Of a stretch of 64,000 nt of DNA, positions 30,081 through 40,941 are shown piece after piece. The DNA comes from Trichodesmium erythraeum GBRTRLIN201 (lineage in GTDB: Bacteria; Cyanobacteriota; Cyanobacteriia; Cyanobacteriales; Microcoleaceae). The notes under the pieces are model-generated. The model did no database searches. It had not been told where the DNA came from and was given only the letters and a program-made list of their open reading frames with translations. A program made the translations under genes and the position numbers. Position 1 is the stretch's first letter. Every line of letters starts with the position of its first letter. The DNA lies in the NCBI GenBank assembly GCA_018457135.1, contig JAGGDU010000046.1:139516-203515 (forward strand), read 5' to 3'.

Positions 30081-30349
30081 GAGTAGTTTTCCTCCACAAG
30101 TTCAATTTCATTTTGACGACAACCGATAACCATTCCTTTTTTGATGAAATGCACTGAATAAATATAAAATTTTTGTAAGAAGGTACCGATACCACAAATA
30201 TAACCGACCTCTCCTCCTTCCAAAAGAATGTCACCTCGGTTTTTTCCGGGGAAAGTACCATCATTACGAACTAGTTTAGAAACCCTGACTTTTTGTTCGA
30301 GCTCAAATGCAGGGGGTCCATCTAATTCTATAAATTCATCTGCTTTCAT
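30077..30349 (-). CDS. nifZ: NifZ family protein
   Basis: 90 residues. The family core is visible: FELEQKVRVSKLVRNDGTFP, GDILLEGGEVGYICGIGTFL and QKFYIYSVHFIKKGMVIGCR. NifZ assists formation of the second P-cluster in the MoFe protein (established in Azotobacter). It is coupled to nifT by a 4-bp overlap. An overlapping +1 frame (30058-30264) is a shadow. The AGCGAGGTAACTAA upstream of the ATG provides a plausible ribosome-binding site. Confidence 0.88.
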   Translation of the reverse strand: MKADEFIELDGPPAFELEQKVRVSKLVRNDGTFPGKNRGDILLEGGEVGYICGIGTFLQKFYIYSVHFIKKGMVIGCRQNEIELVEENYS

Positions 30350-31741
30350 TTAGTTACCTCGCTGATACTGATAAATTTACTATTTTTTCTACAATTTTTA
30401 ATTGACACTAGATTAAGCTAAAGTCAGAAGGTGCGAAGTCAGAAGGCGCGAAGTTAAATTCCCAACTACGTTCCTTCCTTAAGAGGCACGAGAATGTTTT
30501 AACTGCCCTAGCTACTGCTATATTATCTGCATCATCTGCAGCCGTTATCATAATTTTTTTTACATAAAAAAGTAACATCTCATTCTGAATTATTACATAT
30601 TCATGTTTGGAAAAAAAGTAGCGATCGCTGCTATTTTAGTTATCAGTTATCAGTTAATACTGTCTGCTGCTTTATCAAATTAGTACAAAACGTCACCTTT
30701 GCTCACTGAATGTTTAATTTTTGCTTCTTTTGAGGCCAATAGGCCTGATCATCCATAGGCATTGACGGTCTAGCCGAGAGTACCTTTTACTTTAATACTT
30801 GCCTTTAAATCTCAAGATATTAATAAGGGACACCTTCGACAATTATAAATTCTCAGATTTTATAGCAAATATTAAGGGTGAGCGCAGCTATAGCAAGTAT
30901 TGGAAAATGGGAAAAACCATTCAGCCAAGAGAGTTTTTTGCCTTTGGTTAATTTTAAAAATGATCAGCTTAGTTGAAATCATTTCAAAATTGTTTTAATA
31001 GTACAGTAAAAACATTGTTGTAATGGTATTGCAAAAACTTACCATAACCATTCTCTATGTTCAGTCTTTTTAGCTTGAGTAATAAACTGTTTTTGTAGCG
31101 AGGGAGTTAACAGACTTCTTCTCTACTAACTTGTGTTTCTGACAGAACGCTAGAGTCTCATTCCAGACAATACGAACCAAACCATGAGCGGGCTTTGTAT
31201 TCTCAGTATTTTTACTCTATTGTTGCATAGATATAATGCTTAAATATAGGGACTAATAATGTGAGTTTTTAACTCAAATTTAGGGTAACTTATTGTATTC
31301 AAATAAAATCAACTAAAAAGTAGCCTGATACGCAGACGAAACAATAGAGAGCTAATTTTTTTTGTAAAAATTCCTCTAAGTTTACGGTCATGCCGAACTG
31401 CAGCATTCGATAAACTTAACCCCCAGTGATCAAAATATCTGTTATTCTCTGCGTGTTAAGCCATCAGAGTTTTTTTGCTTATGGTATTGTAGTTAGAGTT
31501 TTGTTAGGCATAGATTTCATGTATATGTGAAGGCAAGTTGCTTGGTGGAGTCTCCTTTTTCAGCTATAGTAGTTGCTAAGGTGCTTAGGATATTCTCGTC
31601 ACTGCTCTAATTTAATCTGTAACTGCCAAAAGATTTTGATGATTTACAAGATGGGATAAAATTTTTCTGGCATCAAGGGTTATAAGAGTAATAATAGTTA
31701 CTATATTATATAGTATAGTGTATAATTATTTTTTGATTAAT
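30350..31741. other. Intergenic region holding a decayed IS200/IS605 TnpB
   Basis: 1.4 kb between the DUF2949 gene and nifZ. In Anabaena-type clusters nifV sits between nifP and nifZ. No nifV is present here; the space holds a TnpB remnant instead. A 14-bp direct repeat (AGTCAGAAGGTGCGA / AGTCAGAAGGCGCGA) lies at ~30423-30451. Confidence 0.55.
30685..31250 (-). pseudogene. Decayed IS200/IS605-family TnpB (OrfB) remnant
   Basis: Translated on the minus strand, 31080-31200 reads GLVRIVWNETLAFCQKHK, matching the helix-turn-helix start of IS605 OrfB proteins. After a frame change, AKKTEHREWL and FAIPLQQC follow (~31015-31075). Further on, 30690-30840 reads NCRRCP, DLKASIKVKGTLG, TVNAYG, interrupted by stops, resembling the zinc-finger and C-terminal part. 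The catalytic core is missing or unreadable. No functional element remains. Confidence 0.62.
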
Positions 31742-31942
31742 TCAATACCCTAACCAATCAAAAATTTGCTGGAGTTGATGAAGAGAAATCATACCCAACT
31801 TCCAGAGAACCATTGGTAGAGGACCGCAAGAAGTTTCACTATGTTTCCGTGCTACAGAAATTGCTGCTGGGGAAAGAGCTAGTTCTTCCTGCAAAAAATT
31901 AATTAATAGATTAGTTGTGCTATCGCCTTCCATAGTTACCAT
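31742..31942 (-). CDS. DUF2949 family small protein
   Basis: 66 residues. The C-terminal motif LPMVLWKLGMISLHQLQQIF ending DWLGY matches DUF2949, a cyanobacterial family of unknown function; the N-terminal half (LLINFLQEELALSPAAISVA) is helical. An internal Met at position 4 is an alternative start. It lies among nif genes on the same strand, although DUF2949 proteins are not confined to diazotrophs, so a nif role is only suggested by position. Confidence 0.75.
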   Translation of the reverse strand: MVTMEGDSTTNLLINFLQEELALSPAAISVARKHSETSCGPLPMVLWKLGMISLHQLQQIFDWLGY

Positions 31943-32686
31943 CCTTAAGTTTTAAATTAAAGGTAATAGAGCAAGAAAATAAATCTGTATCTATTACCAG
32001 TAGGTATTTTTTATTGATATACTCCCGAGGTTACGCTGACGCGACTACCCGGGTTCATTCATCCAAGGAAACCCTGAGAACTTTTTTAACTAATTCTGAT
32101 TCTGATAATGCTTCTCCTTGAATTGAGGTATAATAATTGTCTTACTATTTTGATCGGGCTTATTGAAGTTATCCATAGTAGTTTGTAGTCTTTGGATAAC
32201 ATTTGATTAAACCTTAGAGTCTACTGACTTATGCTCACAAAATTACTTTTTAGTCTGTGTTAGGTTTGCTAGTTGAAAAGTATCTCACACAATATAACCA
32301 TTGATTATGTTTGGATGCTGATCCTTTTGTATGATTATTGGTTGATCATTGTTATCTTTTTTTCTAGCATCCTGTATTTGTATTCAAAATTCAGGGATAT
32401 TCTGATAAATTGAATCTACTGGCACTATTGAAATATGAAAAGGAGAAGTGTTTACTGGTTTTAGCCTTCTTTCAAACTAGTATAATGTTTTTGCTAAAAG
32501 GTAATTGTATTAATTAATAGCAAATTATAACTTTTGACTTTTTTTTGTTTGAGCTCGTCCTATATTTCAGTAGCATTTTAGAATAGACTATGATGTCAAG
32601 ATTGGTATTCTATACTTGACATCAATTTTCATTTTGATGCAGAATTACAAATTACAGTACAGAATTTCCGGTCGCAGGCGTAAAAA
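31943..32686. other. Intergenic region
   Basis: 744 bp between the small nif-associated gene and the DUF2949 gene. AT-rich, no ORF or recognisable remnant seen. Confidence 0.45.
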
Positions 32687-32965
32687 TTAATAGTTGTATT
32701 TAGGAAAAACTTCAGTGTTCCAACATCTTTCTAACCAGTCTACTAATTCTGCCTGAGGAGCAAGAAATTGCTTAATAGTGCTTTGGAGCAGAATAGCATC
32801 GGTGCAGTTGTTGACTTCTACTAATAAATCACCATTGTGAGTACACCAACTATTAATCCTTAGCTCTTGTAAGCGATGGTGAATAAACCAGCGGTCTATT
32901 TGAGAAAGATTCACGATTTTAGTCAGATATTTGGCATGAGGGTTAAAATTATGACTATTAAACAT
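32687..32965 (-). CDS. Small conserved nif-associated hypothetical protein (downstream of nifP)
   Basis: 92 residues. Begins [20 protein letters not shown], with [20 protein letters not shown] and ending FPKYNY. No named domain is recognised. Its start overlaps the nifP stop by 8 bp, so it is almost certainly co-translated with nifP. A small gene in the same position follows nifP in Anabaena-type nif clusters, which supports it being real. Possible roles (regulation of, or partner to, the acetyltransferase) are speculation. Confidence 0.75.
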   Translation of the reverse strand: MFNSHNFNPHAKYLTKIVNLSQIDRWFIHHRLQELRINSWCTHNGDLLVEVNNCTDAILLQSTIKQFLAPQAELVDWLERCWNTEVFPKYNY

Positions 32966-33824
32966 TATTATTTTTCCTTGTCTCGCCTATAAGAGTTTGT
33001 AATTTTTCTTCAAGTTGCTGAATTTTCTCAACTAAAGCACGAGTTGCGGTAGCTTCAGTATCTGGGAATTTTCCATGATCGAGAACTTCAGTCCGTTCGC
33101 TAGATTTTGATACGACTCTACCAGGTATACCAACAACGGTGCAGTCAGAAGGAACATGACGCAATACAATGGAACCAGCACCGATACGAACGTTATTACC
33201 AATATTGATATTTCCTAATACTTTGGCACCAGCACCAACTACAACATTTGTACCAATAGTAGGATGGCGTTTACCAATTTCTTTTCCTGTACCACCAAGA
33301 GTGACACCCTGATAAATTAATGAGTAATCTCCAACAATTGCTGTTTCACCAATAACCACTCCCATACCATGATCTATAAATACTCCCTGTCCAATTTGTG
33401 CTCCTGGGTGAATTTCTATTCCTGTGAAGAATCGTCCGAAATGAGAAATCAATCTTGGAATTAAAGGTATTTTGTGATAGTGCAATTTATGAGCAAGACG
33501 GTACAATAATAAAGCGTGCAAACCTGGATAGCAACATAAGACTTCTATCCAGTTCCGTGCTGCTGGGTCTCGCTCGAAAATTATCTGAAAATCTGTTAAA
33601 ATTGTCTCTATTTCAGGAAATATAAAATATTTGTACCAAAATCTATGAAAACAAGAAGAGGAAGAAAGCTCTCTATTAGATTCTGATATTAGATTTTCTT
33701 GAGAAACTTCAGTCTCTACCGTTGGTTTGTTTTGAGACCTCAAGTTACCTTGGTATTTTTGCAAGGTAGAATTGTGAGTTGTATTAGGTAAGGTGCGGAT
33801 ATTGTCAGTCAGTAAGGTGGTCAT
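32958..33824 (-). CDS. nifP: Serine O-acetyltransferase of the nif cluster (NifP/CysE)
   Basis: 288 residues. A ~65-residue Ser/Asn-rich N-terminal extension of low conservation precedes the CysE helical region ([20 protein letters not shown]) and the left-handed hexapeptide beta-helix ([52 protein letters not shown]). The enzyme makes O-acetylserine from serine and acetyl-CoA. NifP is the copy thought to boost cysteine supply for nitrogenase Fe-S clusters. The His in IDHGMG and the HP pairs typical of the active site are present. It diverges from nifB across a 1.2 kb region with shared repeats, suggesting common control. Confidence 0.9.
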   Translation of the reverse strand: MTTLLTDNIRTLPNTTHNSTLQKYQGNLRSQNKPTVETEVSQENLISESNRELSSSSCFHRFWYKYFIFPEIETILTDFQIIFERDPAARNWIEVLCCYPGLHALLLYRLAHKLHYHKIPLIPRLISHFGRFFTGIEIHPGAQIGQGVFIDHGMGVVIGETAIVGDYSLIYQGVTLGGTGKEIGKRHPTIGTNVVVGAGAKVLGNINIGNNVRIGAGSIVLRHVPSDCTVVGIPGRVVSKSSERTEVLDHGKFPDTEATATRALVEKIQQLEEKLQTLIGETRKNNNV

Positions 33825-34019
33825 TTCATTTATCAGTTATCAGTGGTCAGTTATCGGTATCTGCAATAATAGGGAGGTTTGAGATGTTATTTCTTGCTCA
33901 TGAATCAAATAAAGGATTTCGTATTTAACAAGAATATTTGCTTTTTAATGTTTATATCAAGTCCATGGAAAACTACTGAGAAATATTTATTGCTCAGTGT
34001 TTATTAGATTTATTAGGTT

Positions 34020-34228
34020 TGTACTCAAAGCTTTTAAATCTTGATGGGAAAGGTATTACAGATATGTTTTAAATATATTTTGGGGTATATGTGCTAGTAT
34101 TTTTTGTGGTATGTACAAGTATTTATTAAACGATGTACTAGCATTTTTGTACTCAAGCTTAATACTTCTATTTCAGGAGGTTGCGAGGATTTAAGTAGAG
34201 TTTTCTCCTAAACTTAAACTTGTACTCA
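34020..34228 (-). promoter_or_regulatory. TGAGTACA motif, three copies upstream of nifP
   Basis: On the plus strand the octamer appears as TGTACTCA at 34020-34027, 34148-34155 and 34221-34228, with flanks TT before and A after (TTGTACTCAA in all three). The distance to the nifP ATG is ~200-400 bp. A near copy (TGTACTAG) lies at 34134. Confidence 0.8.
34081..34094 (-). promoter_or_regulatory. TACCCCA motif upstream of nifP
   Basis: On the minus strand the sequence reads GCACATATACCCCA. It differs at 2 of 14 positions from the middle nifB-side copy (ATACATATACCCCA). It lies 257 bp upstream of the nifP start. Confidence 0.7.
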
Positions 34229-34602
34229 ACTTTAGTTTAACTCATAACTCTAGTAAAAATATGGAAAAAAATCTTAAAATTATCTGCTTAATTCTGAAAA
34301 AACTGCTAAGTTAATTACAGAAAGTAAAAACTTGTAGTTGAGGTTTTATAAGGATAAAATAAGTAAGAGTTGGGCAATAGCTTAAAAATTATATGGTTTG
34401 GCGATATGAGACAGGACAGAAAAAGGAGAGCTTGGCCTCAGCTATGAGCTAAATATGCAGGAGCTATATATATTGTTATTGGGTAAGTCCCGGGGTTTAG
34501 TTGTTAATTTAGAATATTTTGAGATATTGTTTGTTCTCAACAGTAGCCAAAAAAAGATATATCGTATACAGTAATAAAAGATTGAGTAAAATAAGTAGTG
34601 TA

Positions 34603-34812
34603 TGAGTACAGAAGTGTAGAGAAAGAAAGGGTAGTAAAAAGAGAGCAAAATAACTAATATATATGACTTATAGCATGAGTACATACACTACTGTACCATT
34701 ACCCCATAAATACATATACCCCACTTAAAAAATACAAGTACCTATACCCCAAAAAAAAAATTTAGATACCTTGAGATAATTGGAATCACTGAATTAGAAG
34801 CATCTGAGTACA
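34603..34812 (+). promoter_or_regulatory. TGAGTACA motif, three copies upstream of nifB
   Basis: Exact copies at 34603-34610, 34676-34683 and 34805-34812, about 200-415 bp upstream of the nifB ATG. The spacings mirror those on the nifP side (span 210 bp versus 209 bp). Confidence 0.8.
34693..34751 (+). promoter_or_regulatory. Three direct copies of a 14-bp TACCCCA motif upstream of nifB
   Basis: GTACCATTACCCCA (34693), ATACATATACCCCA (34710) and GTACCTATACCCCA (34738). The last copy ends 267 bp before the nifB ATG, close to the 257 bp seen for the single nifP copy. Confidence 0.8.
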
Positions 34813-35017
34813 AAATTAATTATCATAATAAACACTAACCACGATTTTTCAAAAGGTAAGGCTCAAACCCGGTGATATAAGAAGTATAACACTATAACGC
34901 CGGACACCTAATTCACTGATAGAACACTGCCAATGTTCAAGTCAATAGAAAAAGTGTATCGACGCGAGTAATCCGTCACCCACGGCGATAGCTAGTATAA
35001 TAAGAGTGGAAACCTAG

Positions 35018-36487
35018 ATGTTACAGCCAACAGAAGTATCTTCCCAACCAACAGTAAACAGCTTCGCAAACATGATAGCAACTCCAGAAAAACAACCTGG
35101 TGATTGCGCGTCAAAGGGTTGCGGAAGCAACGAACAAGAAGTTGCCTCCAGTATTCAAGAGCGCATTGCTAATCATCCTTGTTATAGTCAAGAAGCGCAT
35201 CACCACTATGCAAGGATGCACGCTCCAGTTGCACCAGCTTGCAACATTCAATGTAATTTCTGTAACCGGAAATACGACTGTGCCAATGAAAGTCGTCCCG
35301 GTGTAGTCAGTGAACTGCTAACTCCTGAAGAAGCAGCTCACAAAGCTCTAGTAATTGCTGGAAAAATTCCGCAAATGACAGTGATGGGTATTGCTGGCCC
35401 TGGCGACCCATTAGCGAACCCAGAAAAAACATTTCGTACTTTTGAGCTTGTAGCTGAGAAAGCTCCAGATATCAAGCTTTGCTTGTCAACCAATGGTCTA
35501 GCTTTACCTGATCATATAGATCGGATTAAAGCATTAAATATTGACCACGTTACTATAACAATTAATATGGTTGACCCTGAAATCGGGGTAAAGATTTATC
35601 CTTGGGTTCACTACAAACGGAAGCGCTATAGAGGAATTGAGGGAGTCAAAATTCTGCATCAAAAGCAAATGGAAGCTTTAGACTTGCTCAGAGAAGCTGA
35701 TGTTCTCTGCAAAGTTAACTCAGTGATGATTCCTGGTATTAATGACAAACACCTAGAAGAAGTTAATAGGGTTGTTCGCTCGAAGGGTGCATTCATTCAT
35801 AACATTATGCCTCTAATTTCTTCACCAGAACATGGTACTTACTTCGGTTTAAATGGTCAACGTGGCCCAACTACTGAAGAACTAAAAGAATTACAAGACA
35901 AATGTGATGTTGGTGGTATGAACATGATGCGTCACTGTCGTCAATGTCGTGCAGATGCAGTTGGTCTTTTAGGTGAAGACCGTAGTAAGGAATTCACAAA
36001 AGAAGCGATCATGGAAATGACTCCAGAGTATGATCTACAAAAGCGCAAAGAATTTCATGCTGGCATTGAAGGTTTCCGCAGTAAACTAGTAAAGGCTAAG
36101 GCTTCAGGTCAAACTACTGAAAAAGTTGCCGAAGCTGGTCCGCCCATACTACTGGCAGTAGCAAGTAAGGGTAACGGATTAGTTAATCAGCACTTTGGTC
36201 ATGCTAAAGAGTTTATGATCTATGAAGTAGATGGTGTGAAAGCTAGATTTATTGCTCACCGGAAAGTTGACCACTATTGTCTAGGTGGTTATGGTGAAGA
36301 AGGAAGTCTGGAGAATATCATCAAGGCAATTTCTGATTGTAAAGCTGTTTTTGTTTCTAAAATTGGTGAGAGTCCAAAGGAAAAGGTACGCAATGCAGGA
36401 CTAAAGGTGGTTGAAACTTACGATGTAATTGAAACAGTTGCTTTAGATTTCTATAAGCAATTCATCGGACAACTACAAGTAGCATAG
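35018..36487 (+). CDS. nifB: FeMo-cofactor biosynthesis radical-SAM protein NifB
   Basis: 489 residues. The radical-SAM motif CNIQCNFC gives cysteines at 75, 79 and 82, followed by [16 protein letters not shown]. The SAM domain spans ~65-330, and a C-terminal NifX/NafY-like domain (~370-480: [32 protein letters not shown]) is fused to it. NifB fuses [4Fe-4S] units with a SAM-derived carbide to make NifB-co, the FeMo-co precursor. An N-terminal Cys cluster ([10 protein letters not shown]) is also present. It heads the plus-strand nif arm and diverges from nifP. The ATG at 35018 has GAGTGGA upstream. Confidence 0.97.
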   Translation: MLQPTEVSSQPTVNSFANMIATPEKQPGDCASKGCGSNEQEVASSIQERIANHPCYSQEAHHHYARMHAPVAPACNIQCNFCNRKYDCANESRPGVVSELLTPEEAAHKALVIAGKIPQMTVMGIAGPGDPLANPEKTFRTFELVAEKAPDIKLCLSTNGLALPDHIDRIKALNIDHVTITINMVDPEIGVKIYPWVHYKRKRYRGIEGVKILHQKQMEALDLLREADVLCKVNSVMIPGINDKHLEEVNRVVRSKGAFIHNIMPLISSPEHGTYFGLNGQRGPTTEELKELQDKCDVGGMNMMRHCRQCRADAVGLLGEDRSKEFTKEAIMEMTPEYDLQKRKEFHAGIEGFRSKLVKAKASGQTTEKVAEAGPPILLAVASKGNGLVNQHFGHAKEFMIYEVDGVKARFIAHRKVDHYCLGGYGEEGSLENIIKAISDCKAVFVSKIGESPKEKVRNAGLKVVETYDVIETVALDFYKQFIGQLQVA

Positions 36488-36997
36488 GTAATGAGTTAAA
36501 CTATTACTAGCTAATGTATTTTCTGCAATTCTTGCGTTTCCCAATGCTTTTAATATCAAGTCCGGTAATGTTGTTAGTGTATAAAATCAGGTGGTAACAA
36601 TAGGAATTATGCATAAGTGCCTTTTGCATTTGTGCCACCAAAGTCTAATTATTTCACCGGACATGATATAACAAGTTGATTTCTTGAATAGATATATTCA
36701 AAAATAGTCAAAGAATAAGACTAAGCTGGGAAATTATTGGCTTTAGTGGTTTAAACCCTACTTGTAAAGATTGCTGTAGCAATTTTTAGCTTCAATCTCC
36801 AAATTTATAAAAGCTAGTAGAGTTAGTCAGAAAGCGATAATATCAGAAGTTACGCACCTCAAGAAGAAACCAAGTTTATTGCCTTGATAGAAATTTCATC
36901 AATAAAATAGGTTTTTGCGTAGTTTATAAATATTTGACTACTGTTTTATCTTTACTAGTTCTTACTTACAACCATCACCTCAAATTTTTAGTCAGCT
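36488..36997. other. Intergenic region nifB-nifS, without fdxN
   Basis: 510 bp. In most cyanobacterial clusters the small ferredoxin gene fdxN lies between nifB and nifS. No ferredoxin-like frame with CxxCxxC is visible here. The space instead holds an inverted-repeat element (36553-36669). Confidence 0.65.
36553..36669. repeat. 117-bp inverted-repeat element between nifB and nifS
   Basis: Terminal arms ATATCAAGTCCGGT (36553-36566) and ACCGGACATGATAT (36656-36669) are complementary at 13 of 14 positions. Inside are GGTGG...CCACC and ATGCA...TGCAT arms. It could be a MITE or REP-like element, or form a folded 3' end for nifB mRNA. Confidence 0.65.
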
Positions 36998-38200
36998 ATG
37001 CAACAAACTATTTATCTAGACAACAACGCTACCACTAAAGTTGATGAGGCAGTGTTAGAGGAAATGCTGCCTTACCTGAGTCAGTTTTATGGTAATCCCT
37101 CTAGTATGCACACTTTTGGCGGAAAAGTTGGTAAGGCTACGAGAAAAGCGCGATCGCAAGTAGCAGCTTTACTCAACGCCGAAGATACAGAAATTATTTT
37201 TACCAGTTGTGGTACTGAGGGTGATAATGCTGCTATTCGAGCTGCTCTTACTGCTCAACCTAATAAACGGCATATTATTACTACTCAAGTAGAACACCCA
37301 GCAGTTTTGAGTCTCTGTAAGTATTTGGAGAAGCAGGGGTATACAGTTACTTATCTATCAGTAGATAGCCAGGGAATGATAGATTTAACTGAACTGGAAG
37401 CTGCTATTACAGGTAATACTGCTCTAGTTTCAGTTATGTATGCCAATAATGAAACAGGGGTAGTTTTCCCCATAGAGAAAATTGGGCAGATAGCTAAAGA
37501 ATATGGTGCGCTGTTCCATGTTGATGGGGTACAAGCAGTAGGAAAAGTGCCTTTAGATATGAAAAATAGCACTATAGATATGTTAGCTTTGTCTGGTCAT
37601 AAGTTGCATGCACCTAAGGGTATTGCTGCTTTGTATGTGCGCCGCGGTACTCGCTTCCGTCCGTTATTAATTGGGGGACATCAGGAACGAGGTCGCCGTG
37701 CGGGGACTGAAAATGTACCTGGTATTATTGCTCTGGGTAAAGCCTGTGAGTTGGCAAAGGAGCATTTGGCACATATTGACAAGGAACGGGAACTGCGCGA
37801 TTTGTTAGAAAATGGTATTTTGAATACTATTCCTGATTGTGCTGTTAATGGTCATCTTATTCAAAGGTTGCCTAATACTACTAATATTGGTTTCAAGTAT
37901 ATTGAGGGAGAAGCAATATTGCTGCATTTGAGCCATTATGGTATCTGTGCTTCTTCAGGTTCGGCTTGCACTTCTGGATCTCTTGAGCCTTCACACGTTT
38001 TGCGGGCAATGGGTCTGCCGTATACAGTTTTACATGGTTCAATTCGTTTTTCTCTATCACGTTATACAACTCGCCAAGAAGTTGAGGAAGTACTGGCGGT
38101 GATGCCGAGCATAGCAGAACGTTTGCGTGCTTTATCTCCCTTTAAGAACGATCAAGCTGATTGGTTGCAAGAGCGACAACAAGCAACTGTATCCTCCTAA
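36998..38200 (+). CDS. nifS: Cysteine desulfurase NifS
   Basis: 400 residues. Aminotransferase class V fold with the PLP-binding Lys in LALSGHKLHAPKG (~200), the His/Asp region (NNETGVVFPIE, FHVDGVQAVGKV) and the catalytic Cys loop CASSGSACTSGSLEPSHVL (~325). It releases sulfur from cysteine as a persulfide for Fe-S assembly on NifU. Starts QQTIYLDNNATTKVDEAVLE, typical of the family. It lies downstream of nifB and upstream of nifU, with sizeable gaps on both sides. Confidence 0.97.
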   Translation: MQQTIYLDNNATTKVDEAVLEEMLPYLSQFYGNPSSMHTFGGKVGKATRKARSQVAALLNAEDTEIIFTSCGTEGDNAAIRAALTAQPNKRHIITTQVEHPAVLSLCKYLEKQGYTVTYLSVDSQGMIDLTELEAAITGNTALVSVMYANNETGVVFPIEKIGQIAKEYGALFHVDGVQAVGKVPLDMKNSTIDMLALSGHKLHAPKGIAALYVRRGTRFRPLLIGGHQERGRRAGTENVPGIIALGKACELAKEHLAHIDKERELRDLLENGILNTIPDCAVNGHLIQRLPNTTNIGFKYIEGEAILLHLSHYGICASSGSACTSGSLEPSHVLRAMGLPYTVLHGSIRFSLSRYTTRQEVEEVLAVMPSIAERLRALSPFKNDQADWLQERQQATVSS

Positions 38201-38637
38201 GATTTATCCTTTTTTAAGGATTGCTACACTTGATGTTGACACTACACTTTGTAGTAAAAGTAACAGAAAAGCTTGGTTGATTAAGTAACAATAATTGTAG
38301 AGGTAAAAAAGGGGTGTAAATCACGCTATAAACTCACAAAATTGTATTAAATTCAACAAAAAAAATATTTCCTAGCCTAGAATATAAGAATATAAGAATA
38401 TAATTTCTAGGAGTAGTAAGTAATTTTGATGCCAATCATTTAAAAGTTATAAAATTTTAGGAAAAAATAAGGTAAAAAGGGGTTGCTTGATTCTAAAAAA
38501 TGTGTAATACTAATAATATCAAGTTTAACCCACTTCTTAAAATTAATAAGTTACTACTCTACTAACTGGGTATTAAACTTCAAGAAAAAGCAGAATTTTT
38601 CATCAGTAAAATTAGGGTGTTCTAAACAATAAAAGCT
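38201..38637. other. Intergenic region nifS-nifU
   Basis: 437 bp, AT-rich, no gene. A short AATATAAG direct repeat occurs around 38390-38403. A separate nifU promoter is possible; no specific site recognised. Confidence 0.45.
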
Positions 38638-39513
38638 ATGTGGGAATATACTGAAAAGGTAATGGATTTGTTCTATAACCCCCAAAACCAAGGAACTATT
38701 ACAGACAAAAAAGAGGGGGAAAAGATAGTTAGTGGTGAAGTAGGAAGTATAGCCTGTGGAGATGCTTTAAGTCTACACCTCAAAGTAAATGAAGCCTCCG
38801 GTGAAATATTAGATGCCAAATTTCAAACCTTTGGCTGTGCAAGTGCGATAGCTTCATCTTCTGCCCTAACAGCAATGCTCAAAGGCAAAACCATAGACGA
38901 AGCCATGAATATTAAAAACCAGGATATTGCCGGATACCTGGGAGGGCTGCCAGAAGAAAAAATGCACTGTTCAGTCATGGGAGAGGAAGCATTAGAAGCG
39001 GCAATATTTAAGTACAAAGGTATTGAAGTAGAAGTTCACGAAGAAGACGACGAAGGATCATTAGTTTGTAGTTGTTTTGCGATAACAGAAAACAAGATTA
39101 AGCGAGTTATTTTGGAAAACAATCTCAAAACAGCGGAAGAAGTAACAAACTATGTCAAAGCTGGTGGTGGTTGTGGTTCTTGTCTGGCAGATATTGATGA
39201 TCTCGTCGCATCGGTTTATGAAGCGCCAGACACTACAACGCAACAAATTCCTACAACTACTAAACCAGCAACCAACCTGACAAACTTGCAAAAAATTACA
39301 TTAATTCAGCAAGTATTACAACAAGAGGTGAGGCCAGTTCTCGCCGAAGATGGAGGAGATGTTGAGTTATTCGATGTAGATGGCGATCGCGTGCTAGTCA
39401 AACTCAAAGGAGCTTGTGGTTCTTGCAGTAATGTGCTAGTAACGCTAAAAGGAGCGATCGAAGCTACATTAAAAGAACGAGTTAGTGAAAGTCTTGTAGT
39501 AGAAGCGGTATAA
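38638..39513 (+). CDS. nifU: Fe-S cluster scaffold protein NifU
   Basis: 291 residues with the full three-domain NifU layout. An IscU-like N-terminal domain (~1-130) has cysteines in GSIACGDALS, FQTFGCASAIA and EKMHCSVMG. A central [2Fe-2S] domain follows (LVCSCFAITENKI, GGGCGSCLADI). The C-terminal Nfu domain (~215-291) carries KGACGSCSNVL. It assembles [4Fe-4S] clusters with NifS for NifH and NifDK. A Thr/Gln-rich linker (TTTQQIPTTTKPATN) separates the central and Nfu domains. All key Cys are present. Confidence 0.96.
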   Translation: MWEYTEKVMDLFYNPQNQGTITDKKEGEKIVSGEVGSIACGDALSLHLKVNEASGEILDAKFQTFGCASAIASSSALTAMLKGKTIDEAMNIKNQDIAGYLGGLPEEKMHCSVMGEEALEAAIFKYKGIEVEVHEEDDEGSLVCSCFAITENKIKRVILENNLKTAEEVTNYVKAGGGCGSCLADIDDLVASVYEAPDTTTQQIPTTTKPATNLTNLQKITLIQQVLQQEVRPVLAEDGGDVELFDVDGDRVLVKLKGACGSCSNVLVTLKGAIEATLKERVSESLVVEAV

Positions 39514-40753
<1,240 letters not shown>

Positions 40754-40776
40754 GCTTAAAATCTTTGAGCACAAAA

Positions 40777-40802
40777 GTGGGGATGTACAAAATACACCCC
40801 AT
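40777..40802 (+). promoter_or_regulatory. Stem-loop in the nifH-nifD spacer
   Basis: GTGGGG-A-TGTA (40777-40787) pairs with TACACCCCAT (40793-40802) with one bulged A and a CAAAA loop. Stem-loops at this position are known in cyanobacterial nifHDK transcripts and are thought to stabilise the abundant nifH mRNA. A second inverted repeat, TAGGGG (40845) / CCCCTA (40881), lies farther on. Confidence 0.7.
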
Positions 40803-40941
40803 CTAAAAAAAACAATTAGTGATGAGTTTTTCTTAATTAATTTGTAGGGGTAGATTTTGTATATACTCAAAAGGTAACTGCCCCTATTAATACAAAACTC
40901 AAATACCAAAATATTCAAATATCCGAAAGGAGATATGTAAC

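Larger units (their letters stand above)
33825..35017. promoter_or_regulatory. Divergent nifP-nifB regulatory region with repeated motifs
   Basis: 1193 bp with no gene; the 80-codon minus frame at 34442-34684 has no recognisable content. Six exact copies of an octamer (TGAGTACA, or its complement TGTACTCA) are arranged so that it reads TGAGTACA in the direction of transcription of both nifP and nifB. Four copies of a 14-bp motif ending TACCCCA are also present, one on the nifP side and three on the nifB side. In other non-heterocystous cyanobacteria nifB and nifP are targets of the activator CnfR (PatB); whether either motif is its site is not known to me. Confidence 0.75.

Noticed and set aside
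34442-34684. 80-codon minus-strand frame in the nifP-nifB region
   Set aside because: Tyr/Ile/Phe-rich low-complexity translation overlapping the regulatory repeats; not a gene.
34996-35001. TATAAT sequence just upstream of nifB
   Set aside because: Only 17 bp before the ATG, leaving almost no leader; probably coincidental.
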